A stretch of 6,350 nucleotides of DNA from Brevibacillus sp. (GCA_029240815.1 JARDZO010000462.1:1-6350), one strand, 5' to 3'; shown: positions 1 through 5,466, counted from the first letter of the stretch. Made by a program: numbers and translations. Notes: generated by a model from the sequence alone, not told the origin.

Positions 1-229
1 CTTCTCCCTATTCCTGTCATTGGATCGTTCCGTTTCCAGCCCATTTTCATTATAGTAAGGGCATCCGAAGCTGAACATGCAGGATTCCTTCATAGGGGAT
101 GTATTTTGTTTCACGTCAAATACCCTTTCCGTCAATATGCTTTCTCGAAGCTTCTCAGATCGTCTCGGTACGCGGCTTCGGAATGAAGTAGCGATGCGAA
201 CTTCACGTTGCAGTTATTGGTCATTTTAC
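1..229. other. region without a firmly supported gene
   Basis: This stretch lies beyond the msr terminator and carries no convincing complete gene. On the minus strand there is an open frame running off the window edge. Its best start is the ATG at 78, with an AAGGA Shine-Dalgarno (86-90) 7 nt upstream, and it would begin MFSFGCPYYNENGLE. Only 26 codons are visible and I recognise no family. A second minus-strand ORF of 30 codons (ATG at about 222, beginning MTNNCNVKFASLLHSEAAY) has no ribosome binding site. The region could hold the start of a gene continuing off the window, or the remains of one. Confidence 0.4.
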
Positions 230-265
230 TCAAAAATAAAGAACTGCGTCTAAACACGCAGTTCT
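230..265 (-). terminator. intrinsic terminator of the msr-like gene
   Basis: A perfect 10-bp inverted repeat (240-249 with 256-265, AGAACTGCGT against ACGCAGTTCT) encloses a 6-nt loop. Read on the minus strand it is followed at once by a T-rich tail (TTTATTTTTG). It begins about 28 bp after the msr stop codon, so it closes that transcript. Confidence 0.9.
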
Positions 266-293
266 CATCCATTTCGCGCAAAAAGTCACTTCG

Positions 294-1757
294 CTAAACT
301 TTTTGAACGATTTTTCTATCCTTGATTTCATAGATCTCGTCGGCTACGTTTTCTAACAAACGAACATCATGCGTTATAAAAATGATTGTGCCTTTATAAT
401 TTTTCATCATATTTTCTAACGCTTCTATTGCCTGAAGATCAAGAAAATTGCTTGGTTCGTCCATTAGCAAGACGTTATATCGCCCCAACAGCAATTTTGT
501 AAGCTGCAGTTTAATAATCTCCCCTCCGCTTAATACAGCTAACTCTTTGCGCGCATCTTGATAAGAAAATCCCATTGATGCCAGCGCGGCATGAACTTCT
601 GATGCCTGATAATCGCAGTTCTCAAGCATGAACTCCATAACACCTTGATTATGGTTGAACTTGTACCCTTTTTGAGCAAAATACCCGATTTCAACTTTCG
701 GTGATAACGAAATGCCATTATCACGTTCGAGTATCATTTTGAAGATCGTTGTTTTTCCTGTTCCATTTGCACCAGTTATCGCAATTTTAGCACCAAGCGA
801 AAATTGGAACGACGCTTTCTCAAAAACAGCTTTGTCTCCAAACTGCTTGTCGATCTCCTTCCCCATGATCGGAAATGGGTTGTGAAGTTCAAGGGCTTTG
901 CTTTGTCGGAATCGGACGGAACGAATCGTTTCGGGTGGTTTCACATCTCCAAGCGCTTCGATCCTATGCTCCATATTTTTGGCGGCATTATGGAGTTTTC
1001 TCTGTTTACTGCCAACGGTTTTTTGATGACCAAGACGTCCGCCGCTTTCAGAGTTGTTATTTCTAGAGGAACCTTTCGCTTTTTGGTCCATCTTATTGGC
1101 CTGATTTTTCTTCTCGGCAATGGCTTTTATCAGCCTGTCTCGTTCTTCGATAAACTGTTTATACTGTGTAGCCTGGGCTTGCCGTTCCACTTCCTTTTGC
1201 GCCAAGTAGTCGGTGTATCCCCCCCAGTACTCGGTAATCTTCCCATCTTTCAGCTCCCAAATCTTATCGACGACCTGATCAAGGAAATAACGATCATGAC
1301 TGATGATGAGTAATGCACCGGAAAAATACTTCAGCTGGTTGATCAATAAGGCTATGCCCTCGCGATCCAGGTGGCACGTCGGTTCATCGGCAAAGATAAC
1401 GTGCACGTCGCTTGACAATGCTTGTGCAATTTTCAACCGGGTTTCCTCACCGCCGCTCCTGTTCTCAGCATGAATACGATCAACGCCCAACTTACCCATT
1501 AATGCATAATCCTTCACTTCATGCACAGTGACCTCATCAAGCTGCGGGATGTAAGCAACATTGCCATCCCGGACAATTTTGGCATGCGGCAGAGGAGTTT
1601 CACCCAGCAATACCTTTAACAATGTGCTTTTTCCCGCTCCGTTCGCACCTACCAGACCAATTCGGTCATAGCCGTAAAGCTCCAATTCGTCAATATCTAG
1701 TACATTGCGCCCCATATGTTCAACAAAAATATCTTTTGCTCTTATCCGTACATTCAT
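294..1757 (-). CDS. msr: Msr-family ABC-F ribosomal protection protein (macrolide/streptogramin B resistance)
   Basis: The protein is a soluble ABC-F ATPase of 487 aa with no membrane segments. The family binds the ribosomal E site and pushes its interdomain loop towards the peptidyl-transferase centre, dislodging macrolides, ketolides or streptogramin B. Domain 1 has Walker A GANGAGKS (37-44), signature SGGE (101-104), Walker B with Glu125 and switch His154. A Lys/Arg-rich linker (about 185-290) carries the antibiotic-resistance loop. Domain 2 has GANGTGKT (329-336), LSGGE (409-413), Glu434 and His463, so both catalytic glutamates are present. Length and many blocks (such as [17 protein letters not shown] and [14 protein letters not shown]) match MsrD as I recall it, though it is clearly diverged. 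Residue 128 is Cys in DEPTCHLD, where Ser or Asn is usual. The start is set by AAGGAGG (1767-1773), 9 nt before the ATG. No macrolide efflux gene (mef) is adjacent, unlike the mobile mef-msrD pair. Which drugs it acts on is inferred from the family and the leader. Confidence 0.9.
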   Translation of the reverse strand: MNVRIRAKDIFVEHMGRNVLDIDELELYGYDRIGLVGANGAGKSTLLKVLLGETPLPHAKIVRDGNVAYIPQLDEVTVHEVKDYALMGKLGVDRIHAENRSGGEETRLKIAQALSSDVHVIFADEPTCHLDREGIALLINQLKYFSGALLIISHDRYFLDQVVDKIWELKDGKITEYWGGYTDYLAQKEVERQAQATQYKQFIEERDRLIKAIAEKKNQANKMDQKAKGSSRNNNSESGGRLGHQKTVGSKQRKLHNAAKNMEHRIEALGDVKPPETIRSVRFRQSKALELHNPFPIMGKEIDKQFGDKAVFEKASFQFSLGAKIAITGANGTGKTTIFKMILERDNGISLSPKVEIGYFAQKGYKFNHNQGVMEFMLENCDYQASEVHAALASMGFSYQDARKELAVLSGGEIIKLQLTKLLLGRYNVLLMDEPSNFLDLQAIEALENMMKNYKGTIIFITHDVRLLENVADEIYEIKDRKIVQKV

Positions 1758-1776
1758 CCTTATTATCCTCCTTCAG

Positions 1777-1815
1777 AAATCGCAGTTTTCTGTTCCGCAG
1801 GATAACCTGCGATTT
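1777..1815 (-). promoter_or_regulatory. mutually exclusive hairpins just upstream of the msr ribosome binding site
   Basis: Read on the minus strand there are three complementary segments. Segment 1 (1815-1806, AAATCGCAGG) can pair with segment 2 (1801-1796, CCTGCG) as a tight 6-bp hairpin with a TTAT loop. It can instead pair with segment 3 (1785-1777, CTGCGATTT) as a 9-bp perfect stem. Both use bases 1807-1811, so they exclude each other. Segment 3 ends 3 nt before AAGGAGG. No T-run follows, so an effect on ribosome access or mRNA stability is more likely than termination. The regulatory role is inferred. Confidence 0.5.
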
Positions 1816-2102
1816 TATGAAGTGAGGACTAGATAAAGAAATACCAGTGTATACGCATCGAAATACCACCTTTTTCCAGAATATAGGTTTCGGATAGTCG
1901 GAAGTAATGCAGTTAAAAGCGCAATTCCAATGATGCAATCCTCTGGACTGCCTATCAACCCAAATACTCGCCCTAAAAAAAAATACAGATCCAAGTCCAG
2001 TAATTGCGGGCTTGGATCTGCATTGATCACGAGAGAAAACACGTCGAATAAGACATAGCAAAATAAGCTATCCGAATCTCGATCTATGTCCTGCATACGC
2101 AA
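1815..2102 (-). CDS. unrecognised 95-codon ORF inside the msr leader, doubtful
   Basis: This reading frame is open from TTG 2102 (or ATG 2096, 93 aa) to a TAA at 1815-1817 and ends 57 bp before msr. The product would have an acidic start, a hydrophobic middle (around LYFFLGRVFGLIG and CIIGIALLTALL) and a hydrophobic end (FDAYTLVFLYLVLTS), so it could be a small membrane protein. I recognise no family. In favour: the length in an otherwise non-coding stretch, many G-starting codons, and a stop codon that touches the hairpin next to the msr ribosome binding site, as a translationally coupled upstream ORF would. Against: neither start has a Shine-Dalgarno, and a perfect intrinsic terminator (1975-2020) lies inside the frame. 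It may be a chance frame, a remnant, or a real coupled upstream ORF. Confidence 0.25.
   Translation of the reverse strand: MRMQDIDRDSDSLFCYVLFDVFSLVINADPSPQLLDLDLYFFLGRVFGLIGSPEDCIIGIALLTALLPTIRNLYSGKRWYFDAYTLVFLYLVLTS
1975..2020 (-). terminator. second intrinsic terminator in the msr leader
   Basis: On the minus strand CAGATCCAAG (2020-2011) and CTTGGATCTG (1995-1986) form a perfect 10-bp stem with a 15-nt loop. Nine consecutive Ts (1983-1975) follow after TA. This is a strong Rho-independent terminator, about 218 bp before the msr start and downstream of the first leader hairpin. Bases 2000-1994 (CTGGACT) are also perfectly complementary to AGTCCAG at 1949-1943, so a downstream anti-terminator pairing that would open the 3' arm is possible. 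It may be a second conditional attenuator or a guard against read-through. Confidence 0.8.
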
Positions 2103-2166
2103 AAAATAAGCAGCTCAAAAAAAGCCCACATTCCGTGGAAAATCCGCTTTTTTATTGCCTGCTTAT
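2101..2166 (-). promoter_or_regulatory. first attenuator hairpin of the msr leader
   Basis: On the minus strand ATAAGCAG (2166-2159) pairs perfectly with CTGCTTAT (2113-2106). Inside this, AAAAAAGC (2153-2146) pairs with GCTTTTTT (2125-2118), capped by CCAC/GTGG (2138-2135 with 2129-2126) around a GGAAT loop. Six Ts (2106-2101) overlap and follow the outer 3' arm, giving a terminator shape. The outer 5' arm contains the TAA of the leader peptide. A ribosome arrested at the last sense codons would cover that arm and block the lower stem, allowing transcription to continue. The structure is seen in the sequence; the switching is inferred from the known erm and ABC-F attenuators. Confidence 0.75.
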
Positions 2167-2189
2167 CGAATACGCATGGAGTGCAACAT
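2163..2189 (-). CDS. macrolide-arrest leader peptide MLHSMRIR
   Basis: This is an 8-codon ORF, ATG to TAA, reading MLHSMRIR. A perfect AGGAGG (2205-2200) lies 10 nt upstream, and the likely transcription start is only about 26 nt before the ATG. The sequence closely matches the macrolide-stalling leaders ErmDL (MTHSMRLR...) and MsrA leader (MTASMRLK) as I recall them. The Arg-Ile-Arg end fits the +x+ motif at which erythromycin-bound ribosomes cannot form the next peptide bond, probably with Ile7 in the P site and Arg8 in the A site. The stop codon sits in the 5' arm of the attenuator hairpin, which ties arrest to msr transcription. It acts in cis during translation and the peptide itself probably has no other role. 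Confidence 0.85.
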   Translation of the reverse strand: MLHSMRIR

Positions 2190-2221
2190 AGATGACGATC
2201 CTCCTGAATAAAATATTTGTA

Positions 2222-2250
2222 ATTCTATCATTTGTCTGATAGTAGTCCAA
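2222..2250 (-). promoter_or_regulatory. sigma-A-type promoter of the msr leader
   Basis: On the minus strand the -35 TTGGAC (2250-2245) and the -10 TAGAAT (2227-2222) are separated by exactly 17 bp, each one or two bases from consensus. Transcription would start near 2215, about 26 nt before the leader-peptide ATG and about 458 nt before msr. A perfect inverted repeat CTATCA-N6-TGATAG (2225-2242) covers the spacer and part of the -10 and might be an operator. Confidence 0.8.
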
Positions 2251-2266
2251 CTAACCTACAATCCTG

Positions 2267-2422
2267 TTACCTCTTCGTGAAAACACCCGCAACAGATAAT
2301 AAAAAACCTGATAACACGATCAAGAATTCGAAACCATATAGCTTAATTCCTGGTTCACCCTGAATATATAAACCGGCTAACATAAAGGAAATTCCCAACA
2401 ACATTACTTTAATTGAACGCAC
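2267..2422 (-). CDS. small two-helix membrane protein, function unknown
   Basis: The product is about 51 aa. It has two hydrophobic stretches (around VMLLGISFMLAGLYI and FEFLIVLSGFLLSVAGVF) joined by a short polar turn (QGEPGIKLYG), and a basic end (TKR). That is the form of many small, poorly characterised Bacillales membrane proteins. The frame stays open upstream to 2716, but the upstream part runs antisense-like through the regulator gene and its terminator, so I reject that extension. An AGGGGG lies 6 nt before GTG 2422 and 3 nt before GTG 2425, so 2422 is the preferred start and 2425 is possible. The lysR terminator separates it from the regulator, and no clear promoter of its own is visible. 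No terminator follows its stop, so its transcript could read into the msr leader. Function not known. Confidence 0.6.
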   Translation of the reverse strand: MRSIKVMLLGISFMLAGLYIQGEPGIKLYGFEFLIVLSGFLLSVAGVFTKR

Positions 2423-2475
2423 CACAATCCCCCCTAATGTAATTGTATGCTCACTGCGGAGATCCAGCCATGGAC

Positions 2476-2497
2476 AAAAAATGACCCCTCTCGGGTC
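2476..2497 (-). terminator. intrinsic terminator after the lysR-type gene
   Basis: On the minus strand GACCC (2497-2493) and GGGTC (2487-2483) flank a GAGAG loop, followed by ATTTTTTG. The stem is short (5 bp) but all but one pair is G-C, and the T-run is good. It lies about 62 bp beyond the regulator stop and before the small membrane protein. Confidence 0.65.
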
Positions 2498-2558
2498 CTT
2501 AAATAGACTTGCATCGAACACGGCATCTTTCCAAGTTGTCGTGTTTTGCCGTTGAGCT

Positions 2559-3461
2559 TTATTGTACGGATGATGGATCTGATGAGGAAGGACGATTAAG
2601 CTGCTCCACGAATTTCTCGAAGGCGCTTGTTCGAAACGATTCACGTTGGTAGACGAAACTGACGACGGAATGGCGATACCGTTCCGGGATGCGGAAACAT
2701 CGTACTTTGCCGGCATCTTCCCAATTCCTGACGCTCGAGTGCGATAGCAGCGATACGCCTAATCCTGCCGCAACGCCTCCTATAATCGCTTCGATCGTAC
2801 CGAATTCCATAATGTTCAAGGGACCTACGTTCTCTTCGCTCAGCCATTGTTCCAATCTTTCGCGATGAAAACAGCCTTTGCCGAAAAAAAGCAGCGGTTT
2901 CTTCAGCACTTCATGCATTTCGGCCGGAGTAGGCTCCGAAATGAGAACCAGCTCCTCCTCAAATACACGTAACGTCTCCAGCCCGGAATGCTCCAGCGAG
3001 CCGCTAACGAAAGCGCCGTCCAGCTCATACGCCAGCACTTTGCCGACTAATTCGGAAGTATGACCGGTAATGAGAGACAGATTTACTTGCGGGTACAGCT
3101 TATGATAGGCCAGCATCATGCCGGGCAGATGAACCGCTGCTGTCGTTTCCAACGAGCCGATCCGGAGAGGACCGCCGGGCTGCTCCGAATATTGCGTCGA
3201 TTTTAACGCCTCGTCCAGTAAATGAACAATTTGATCTGCATATTTAAGCAGGTTTGCGCCGGCCGGCGTAAGGGCCACCCCACGGCTTAACCGGTAAAAG
3301 AGAGGCGTGTTCAGCTCGGTCTCCAGTTGCTGGATTCGCGCGGTCACATTGGATTGAACATACCCGAGCCGGGCGGCAGCTTTGGTGATGCCTCCTTCGC
3401 GGGCGACGGCCTGAAATATTTTCAAATCTCCGCTTTCCACCTCGATCATCCCCGTTCTCAT
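2559..3461 (-). CDS. LysR-type transcriptional regulator
   Basis: From ATG 3461 the protein is 300 aa. The N-terminal winged helix-turn-helix (about 12-70) contains LKIFQAVAREGGITKAAARL and YVQSNVTARIQQLE, typical of the family and close to the Bacillus CzcR/YwqM group. The effector-binding domain (about 96-290) has GPLRIGSLETTAAVHLPGMM at its start and IIGGVAAGLGVSLLS at the second lobe. The regulator should bind DNA as a tetramer and respond to an unknown small molecule. It diverges from an EamA exporter, its most likely target. The start is ambiguous: ATG 3497 would put the N-terminus inside the operator repeat, ATG 3449 gives 296 aa, and GTG 3464 has the best-spaced Shine-Dalgarno-like AGGAAAG (10 nt). 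I chose 3461 from family length. All these starts leave the DNA-binding domain intact. Confidence 0.88.
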   Translation of the reverse strand: MRTGMIEVESGDLKIFQAVAREGGITKAAARLGYVQSNVTARIQQLETELNTPLFYRLSRGVALTPAGANLLKYADQIVHLLDEALKSTQYSEQPGGPLRIGSLETTAAVHLPGMMLAYHKLYPQVNLSLITGHTSELVGKVLAYELDGAFVSGSLEHSGLETLRVFEEELVLISEPTPAEMHEVLKKPLLFFGKGCFHRERLEQWLSEENVGPLNIMEFGTIEAIIGGVAAGLGVSLLSHSSVRNWEDAGKVRCFRIPERYRHSVVSFVYQRESFRTSAFEKFVEQLNRPSSSDPSSVQ

Positions 3462-3483
3462 CACTTTCCAGAATCTTTCCTGT

Positions 3484-3516
3484 ATGCAATACATCATTTT
3501 TAGTGATGTATTGCAT
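3484..3516. promoter_or_regulatory. 13-bp inverted repeat, likely LysR-type operator
   Basis: ATGCAATACATCA (3484-3496) and TGATGTATTGCAT (3504-3516) are perfect inverted copies with a 7-bp spacer. The centre holds the T-N11-A pattern (T3494, A3506) of LysR-family sites. It lies between the divergent regulator and exporter. Relative to the candidate lysR start near 3521 it is just downstream, which suits autorepression. Relative to the candidate exporter start near 3542 its centre is near -42, which suits activation. A T-run follows on the plus strand, so a terminator is an alternative, but the arms are AT-rich and nothing upstream on that strand needs terminating. Confidence 0.7.
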
Positions 3517-3527
3517 CTTTTTTAATC

Positions 3528-3535
3528 ATTATACA
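3528..3535. promoter_or_regulatory. overlapping -10 elements of the divergent lysR and EamA promoters
   Basis: On the minus strand TATAAT (3533-3528) is a perfect -10 with a weak TTTATT 17 bp upstream (3556-3551). On the plus strand TATACA (3530-3535) is a fair -10 with a poor -35 (TGTATT, 3507-3512, 17-bp spacer) that falls in the inverted repeat. A weak -35 beside an operator is typical of activator-dependent promoters. The two promoters would compete for the same DNA. Confidence 0.45.
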
Positions 3536-3591
3536 TGATGAATTTTTTGAAATAAACTAGGTATCAAAATAAAGAAAAAAGCAGGTGCTGA

Positions 3592-4494
3592 ATGATGAAA
3601 CCGCGTTTGATGATTCTCACTTTGTTTACGATGCTGCTCTCCGGATTGAATTTTCCCATCGGCAAAATAGCGTTGTCGTTCGGATCTCCTTTTTTGCTGC
3701 TGGCCATTCGGTTTGTGGCAGCGGGACTATTGATAATACCTTTTATTCTGAATCGTCCGCAGCCGCGACGCCTTTCCTCCTGGTTCAAGCTGGCCGTCAT
3801 CGGTTTGTTCCAGTCGGCGTTGACGCTTGCAGGGATTTATATTAGCATGCAAACCATAACGTCCGGCAGCTCGTCGATTCTTTCCTCGACCAATCCCATT
3901 TGGTTTATTGTCTTTAGCTCGCTGCTGTTCGGAACCCGGTACCGTCTTCTGCAATGGGTAGGGGTATTAATCGGATTTGTCGGCGTTGCGATCACGCAAG
4001 GGTTCCAAGTGCAGGTCCAGATCGGATTCTGGTATGCGCTTGGGGCCGGGATGGTTTGGGGACTCGCTACATTGCTTACATCGCGTTGGGGGAAAGAATT
4101 TGATGCGGGGGTAATGGCAGCCTACCAAATGTTAATTGCCGGCGTTACTTTGCTTTTGGCGAGTCCGATTTTTGAACAGCCGCATTTCACGTGGGACAGG
4201 GCACATTGGATCAAGGAGTTGTTTGTGCTGGGATGGATGATCCTGATGAGCTCGATTGCCCAATTCGTATCGTTGTATTATGTGCTGCGGAATAGCGATC
4301 CGGCTAAAGTTAATGTATATTTGTTTCTCATTCCCCTTTTCGGCGTATTATCGGGATGCCTCATTCTCCGCGAGCCGCTTCACTGGTATGTGTTGGCCGG
4401 GGCGCTTTGCATCGGATTTGGCATTTATCTCGTGAATCGCCGTCCAAAACGTGCAATTGACGGACTTGTTTTAGGCAATCGATACGGTCGATAG
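3592..4494 (+). CDS. EamA/DMT-superfamily membrane exporter
   Basis: The product is 300 aa and almost wholly hydrophobic, with about ten membrane segments (roughly 7-25, 33-52, 66-86, 91-111, 119-137, 144-162, 172-192, 208-230, 239-257, 263-281) in two EamA halves of five. Family features include GLNFPIGKIAL near the start, SSILSSTNPIWFIVFSSLLFG in the first half and the repeat YLFLIPLFGVLSGCLILREPL in the second. Family members export amino acids, nucleotides or other metabolites by proton exchange; the substrate here cannot be told. The divergent LysR regulator supports inducible efflux. AGGTG (3583-3587) is 4 nt before ATG 3592 and 7 nt before the in-frame ATG 3595, so 3595 may be the true start. 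No clear terminator follows; the next gene converges 25 bp away. Confidence 0.9.
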   Translation: MMKPRLMILTLFTMLLSGLNFPIGKIALSFGSPFLLLAIRFVAAGLLIIPFILNRPQPRRLSSWFKLAVIGLFQSALTLAGIYISMQTITSGSSSILSSTNPIWFIVFSSLLFGTRYRLLQWVGVLIGFVGVAITQGFQVQVQIGFWYALGAGMVWGLATLLTSRWGKEFDAGVMAAYQMLIAGVTLLLASPIFEQPHFTWDRAHWIKELFVLGWMILMSSIAQFVSLYYVLRNSDPAKVNVYLFLIPLFGVLSGCLILREPLHWYVLAGALCIGFGIYLVNRRPKRAIDGLVLGNRYGR

Positions 4495-4519
4495 AAAACC
4501 TGTAACGGCAACAGCTTCT

Positions 4520-5347
4520 CTAGGCTCTCAGGATACTCTTCAAAAGCTCCGTAGTGGATGGCGACGCGGTATAAATCATAATCTTTAGCTCCGGATTGTT
4601 TGGTTGCTGTAAGGTCACGTGCTCGAAATCCATTTCCCCGATCAAAGGGTCACTCCATCGCTTGTGGCAACTGGCGACAATTTGAACATCATACCGCGGC
4701 CAACAAGAACGGAAAAGTTCACTGATCTGCATGAACTCCTCAATTAGCTCCTTAAACCTCGCATCGTGCTGGTAGTGCGCGAATTCTGCACGAAACCGTG
4801 CAATCATGACATGCGCTTTGGCTTCCCAGTCCATGTTGTTCATTTGTAGCGCTGGATCCGTCAAAAACCGTCTTAACCAATTGGGCCGCTGCTGCATTTC
4901 TTTCGTGAATGCTGGCAGTCGAAACACAACCTCCGCCGCTTTGTTCCACATCAATAAATCCCAACTTCTCCCCAAAATGAAAGCAGGATTAGGTTCAAGA
5001 GCCATCACCGTTTGCTCCAATCCGGTACTCACCTCTTGAACCCCTTCAACATCCTCCAAATCTGCTGGTCTTGCCAGCATGTAGAGATGGCGGCGCTCAT
5101 CCACGGACAATCGTAACGCTTCGGCTATGCTATTCAGTACCTGTTCGGATGGATTTACTTCTCTACCCTGTTCCAATGAGGTATACCACGAAATACCGAT
5201 ATGGGCAAGTTGTGCCACCTCTTCACGTCGAAGGCCTGGCGTTCGGCGTCGACCATATGACGGCAATCCCACTTCCTCCGGAATAAGGCGCTCTCGACGC
5301 GCTCTCAAAAACTCACCCAACGATAGATTGGAACTGTTCTCTTTCAT
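4520..5347 (-). CDS. XRE-family regulator with MmyB-like ligand-binding domain
   Basis: The protein is 275 aa. An N-terminal helix-turn-helix (about 8-90) carries the family signature RRRTPGLRREEVAQLAHIGI-SWYTSLEQGR (33-62). The rest (about 105-270) is the MmyB-like (MLTR) PAS-like ligand domain, with NPAFILGRSWDLLMWNKAA, NWLRRFLTDPA, and SDPLIGEMDFEHVTLQQPNNPELKIMIYTA split across 232-261. Structures of this family show a fatty-acid-like ligand, but the ligand here is unknown. GAGGGGGG lies 7 nt before ATG 5347, supporting that start. The gene diverges from a short-chain dehydrogenase, a common arrangement for this family, and that gene is the likely target. No terminator is seen after its stop; the EamA gene ends 25 bp beyond. 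Confidence 0.92.
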   Translation of the reverse strand: MKENSSNLSLGEFLRARRERLIPEEVGLPSYGRRRTPGLRREEVAQLAHIGISWYTSLEQGREVNPSEQVLNSIAEALRLSVDERRHLYMLARPADLEDVEGVQEVSTGLEQTVMALEPNPAFILGRSWDLLMWNKAAEVVFRLPAFTKEMQQRPNWLRRFLTDPALQMNNMDWEAKAHVMIARFRAEFAHYQHDARFKELIEEFMQISELFRSCWPRYDVQIVASCHKRWSDPLIGEMDFEHVTLQQPNNPELKIMIYTASPSTTELLKSILRA

Positions 5348-5371
5348 AGATTGCCCCCCTCTTTATCCTGA

Positions 5372-5407
5372 CACTGCCAATCATACGATAATGACAGGAA
5401 GGCAGTG
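5372..5407. promoter_or_regulatory. spaced inverted repeat over the XRE regulator promoter
   Basis: CACTGCC (5372-5378) and GGCAGTG (5401-5407) are perfect inverted copies 22 bp apart. Between and on top of them lies a candidate minus-strand promoter, -10 TATGAT (5385-5380) and -35 TTCACT (5409-5404), with 18-bp spacing. Repeats 29 bp apart, close to three helical turns, could bind two dimers and give autoregulation. The repeat is seen; the role is inferred. Confidence 0.4.
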
Positions 5408-5410
5408 AAT

Positions 5411-5440
5411 TCCACAAAATGTAATACTTCTAAGTATAGC
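5411..5440 (+). promoter_or_regulatory. promoter and palindromic operator of the dehydrogenase gene
   Basis: ATACTTCTAAGTAT (5424-5437) is a palindrome with 6-bp arms and a CT centre, a normal shape for an XRE-family operator. It overlaps a candidate plus-strand promoter: -35 TCCACA (5411-5416) and -10 TATAGC (5435-5440) with an 18-bp spacer. Binding there would block RNA polymerase, so the divergent regulator probably represses the dehydrogenase. The promoter match is only moderate (four of six at each box). Confidence 0.45.
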
Positions 5441-5466
5441 ACCGACAATAGAAGGAGGTCACATTA

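Noticed and set aside
804..1313. Plus-strand open frame of 169 codons opposite the msr gene
   Set aside because: It is fully antisense to a well-supported ABC-F gene with intact motifs, has no ribosome binding site, and its product is not protein-family-like.
2003..2023. ATG at 2023 opening a 16-codon ORF (MQIQARNYWTWICIFF) over the second terminator, as a second leader peptide
   Set aside because: There is no Shine-Dalgarno before it. The position over the terminator is suggestive, but I see no arrest motif that I know.
1851..2177. Repeated octamer ATGCGTAT on the minus strand (2177-2170 and 1858-1851, with TGCGTAT also near 2101-2095)
   Set aside because: The copies are short, unequally spaced and not in equivalent structural positions; chance is enough to explain them.
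2423..2716. Upstream extension of the small membrane protein to a 149-aa frame
   Set aside because: The extension overlaps the 3' end of the LysR gene in another frame and crosses its terminator. The hydrophobic protein-like part begins only after the AGGGGG/GTG.
4496..4519. Short hairpin CTGT/ACAG between the converging EamA and XRE genes as a shared terminator
   Set aside because: The stem is only 4 bp and no T-run follows on either strand.
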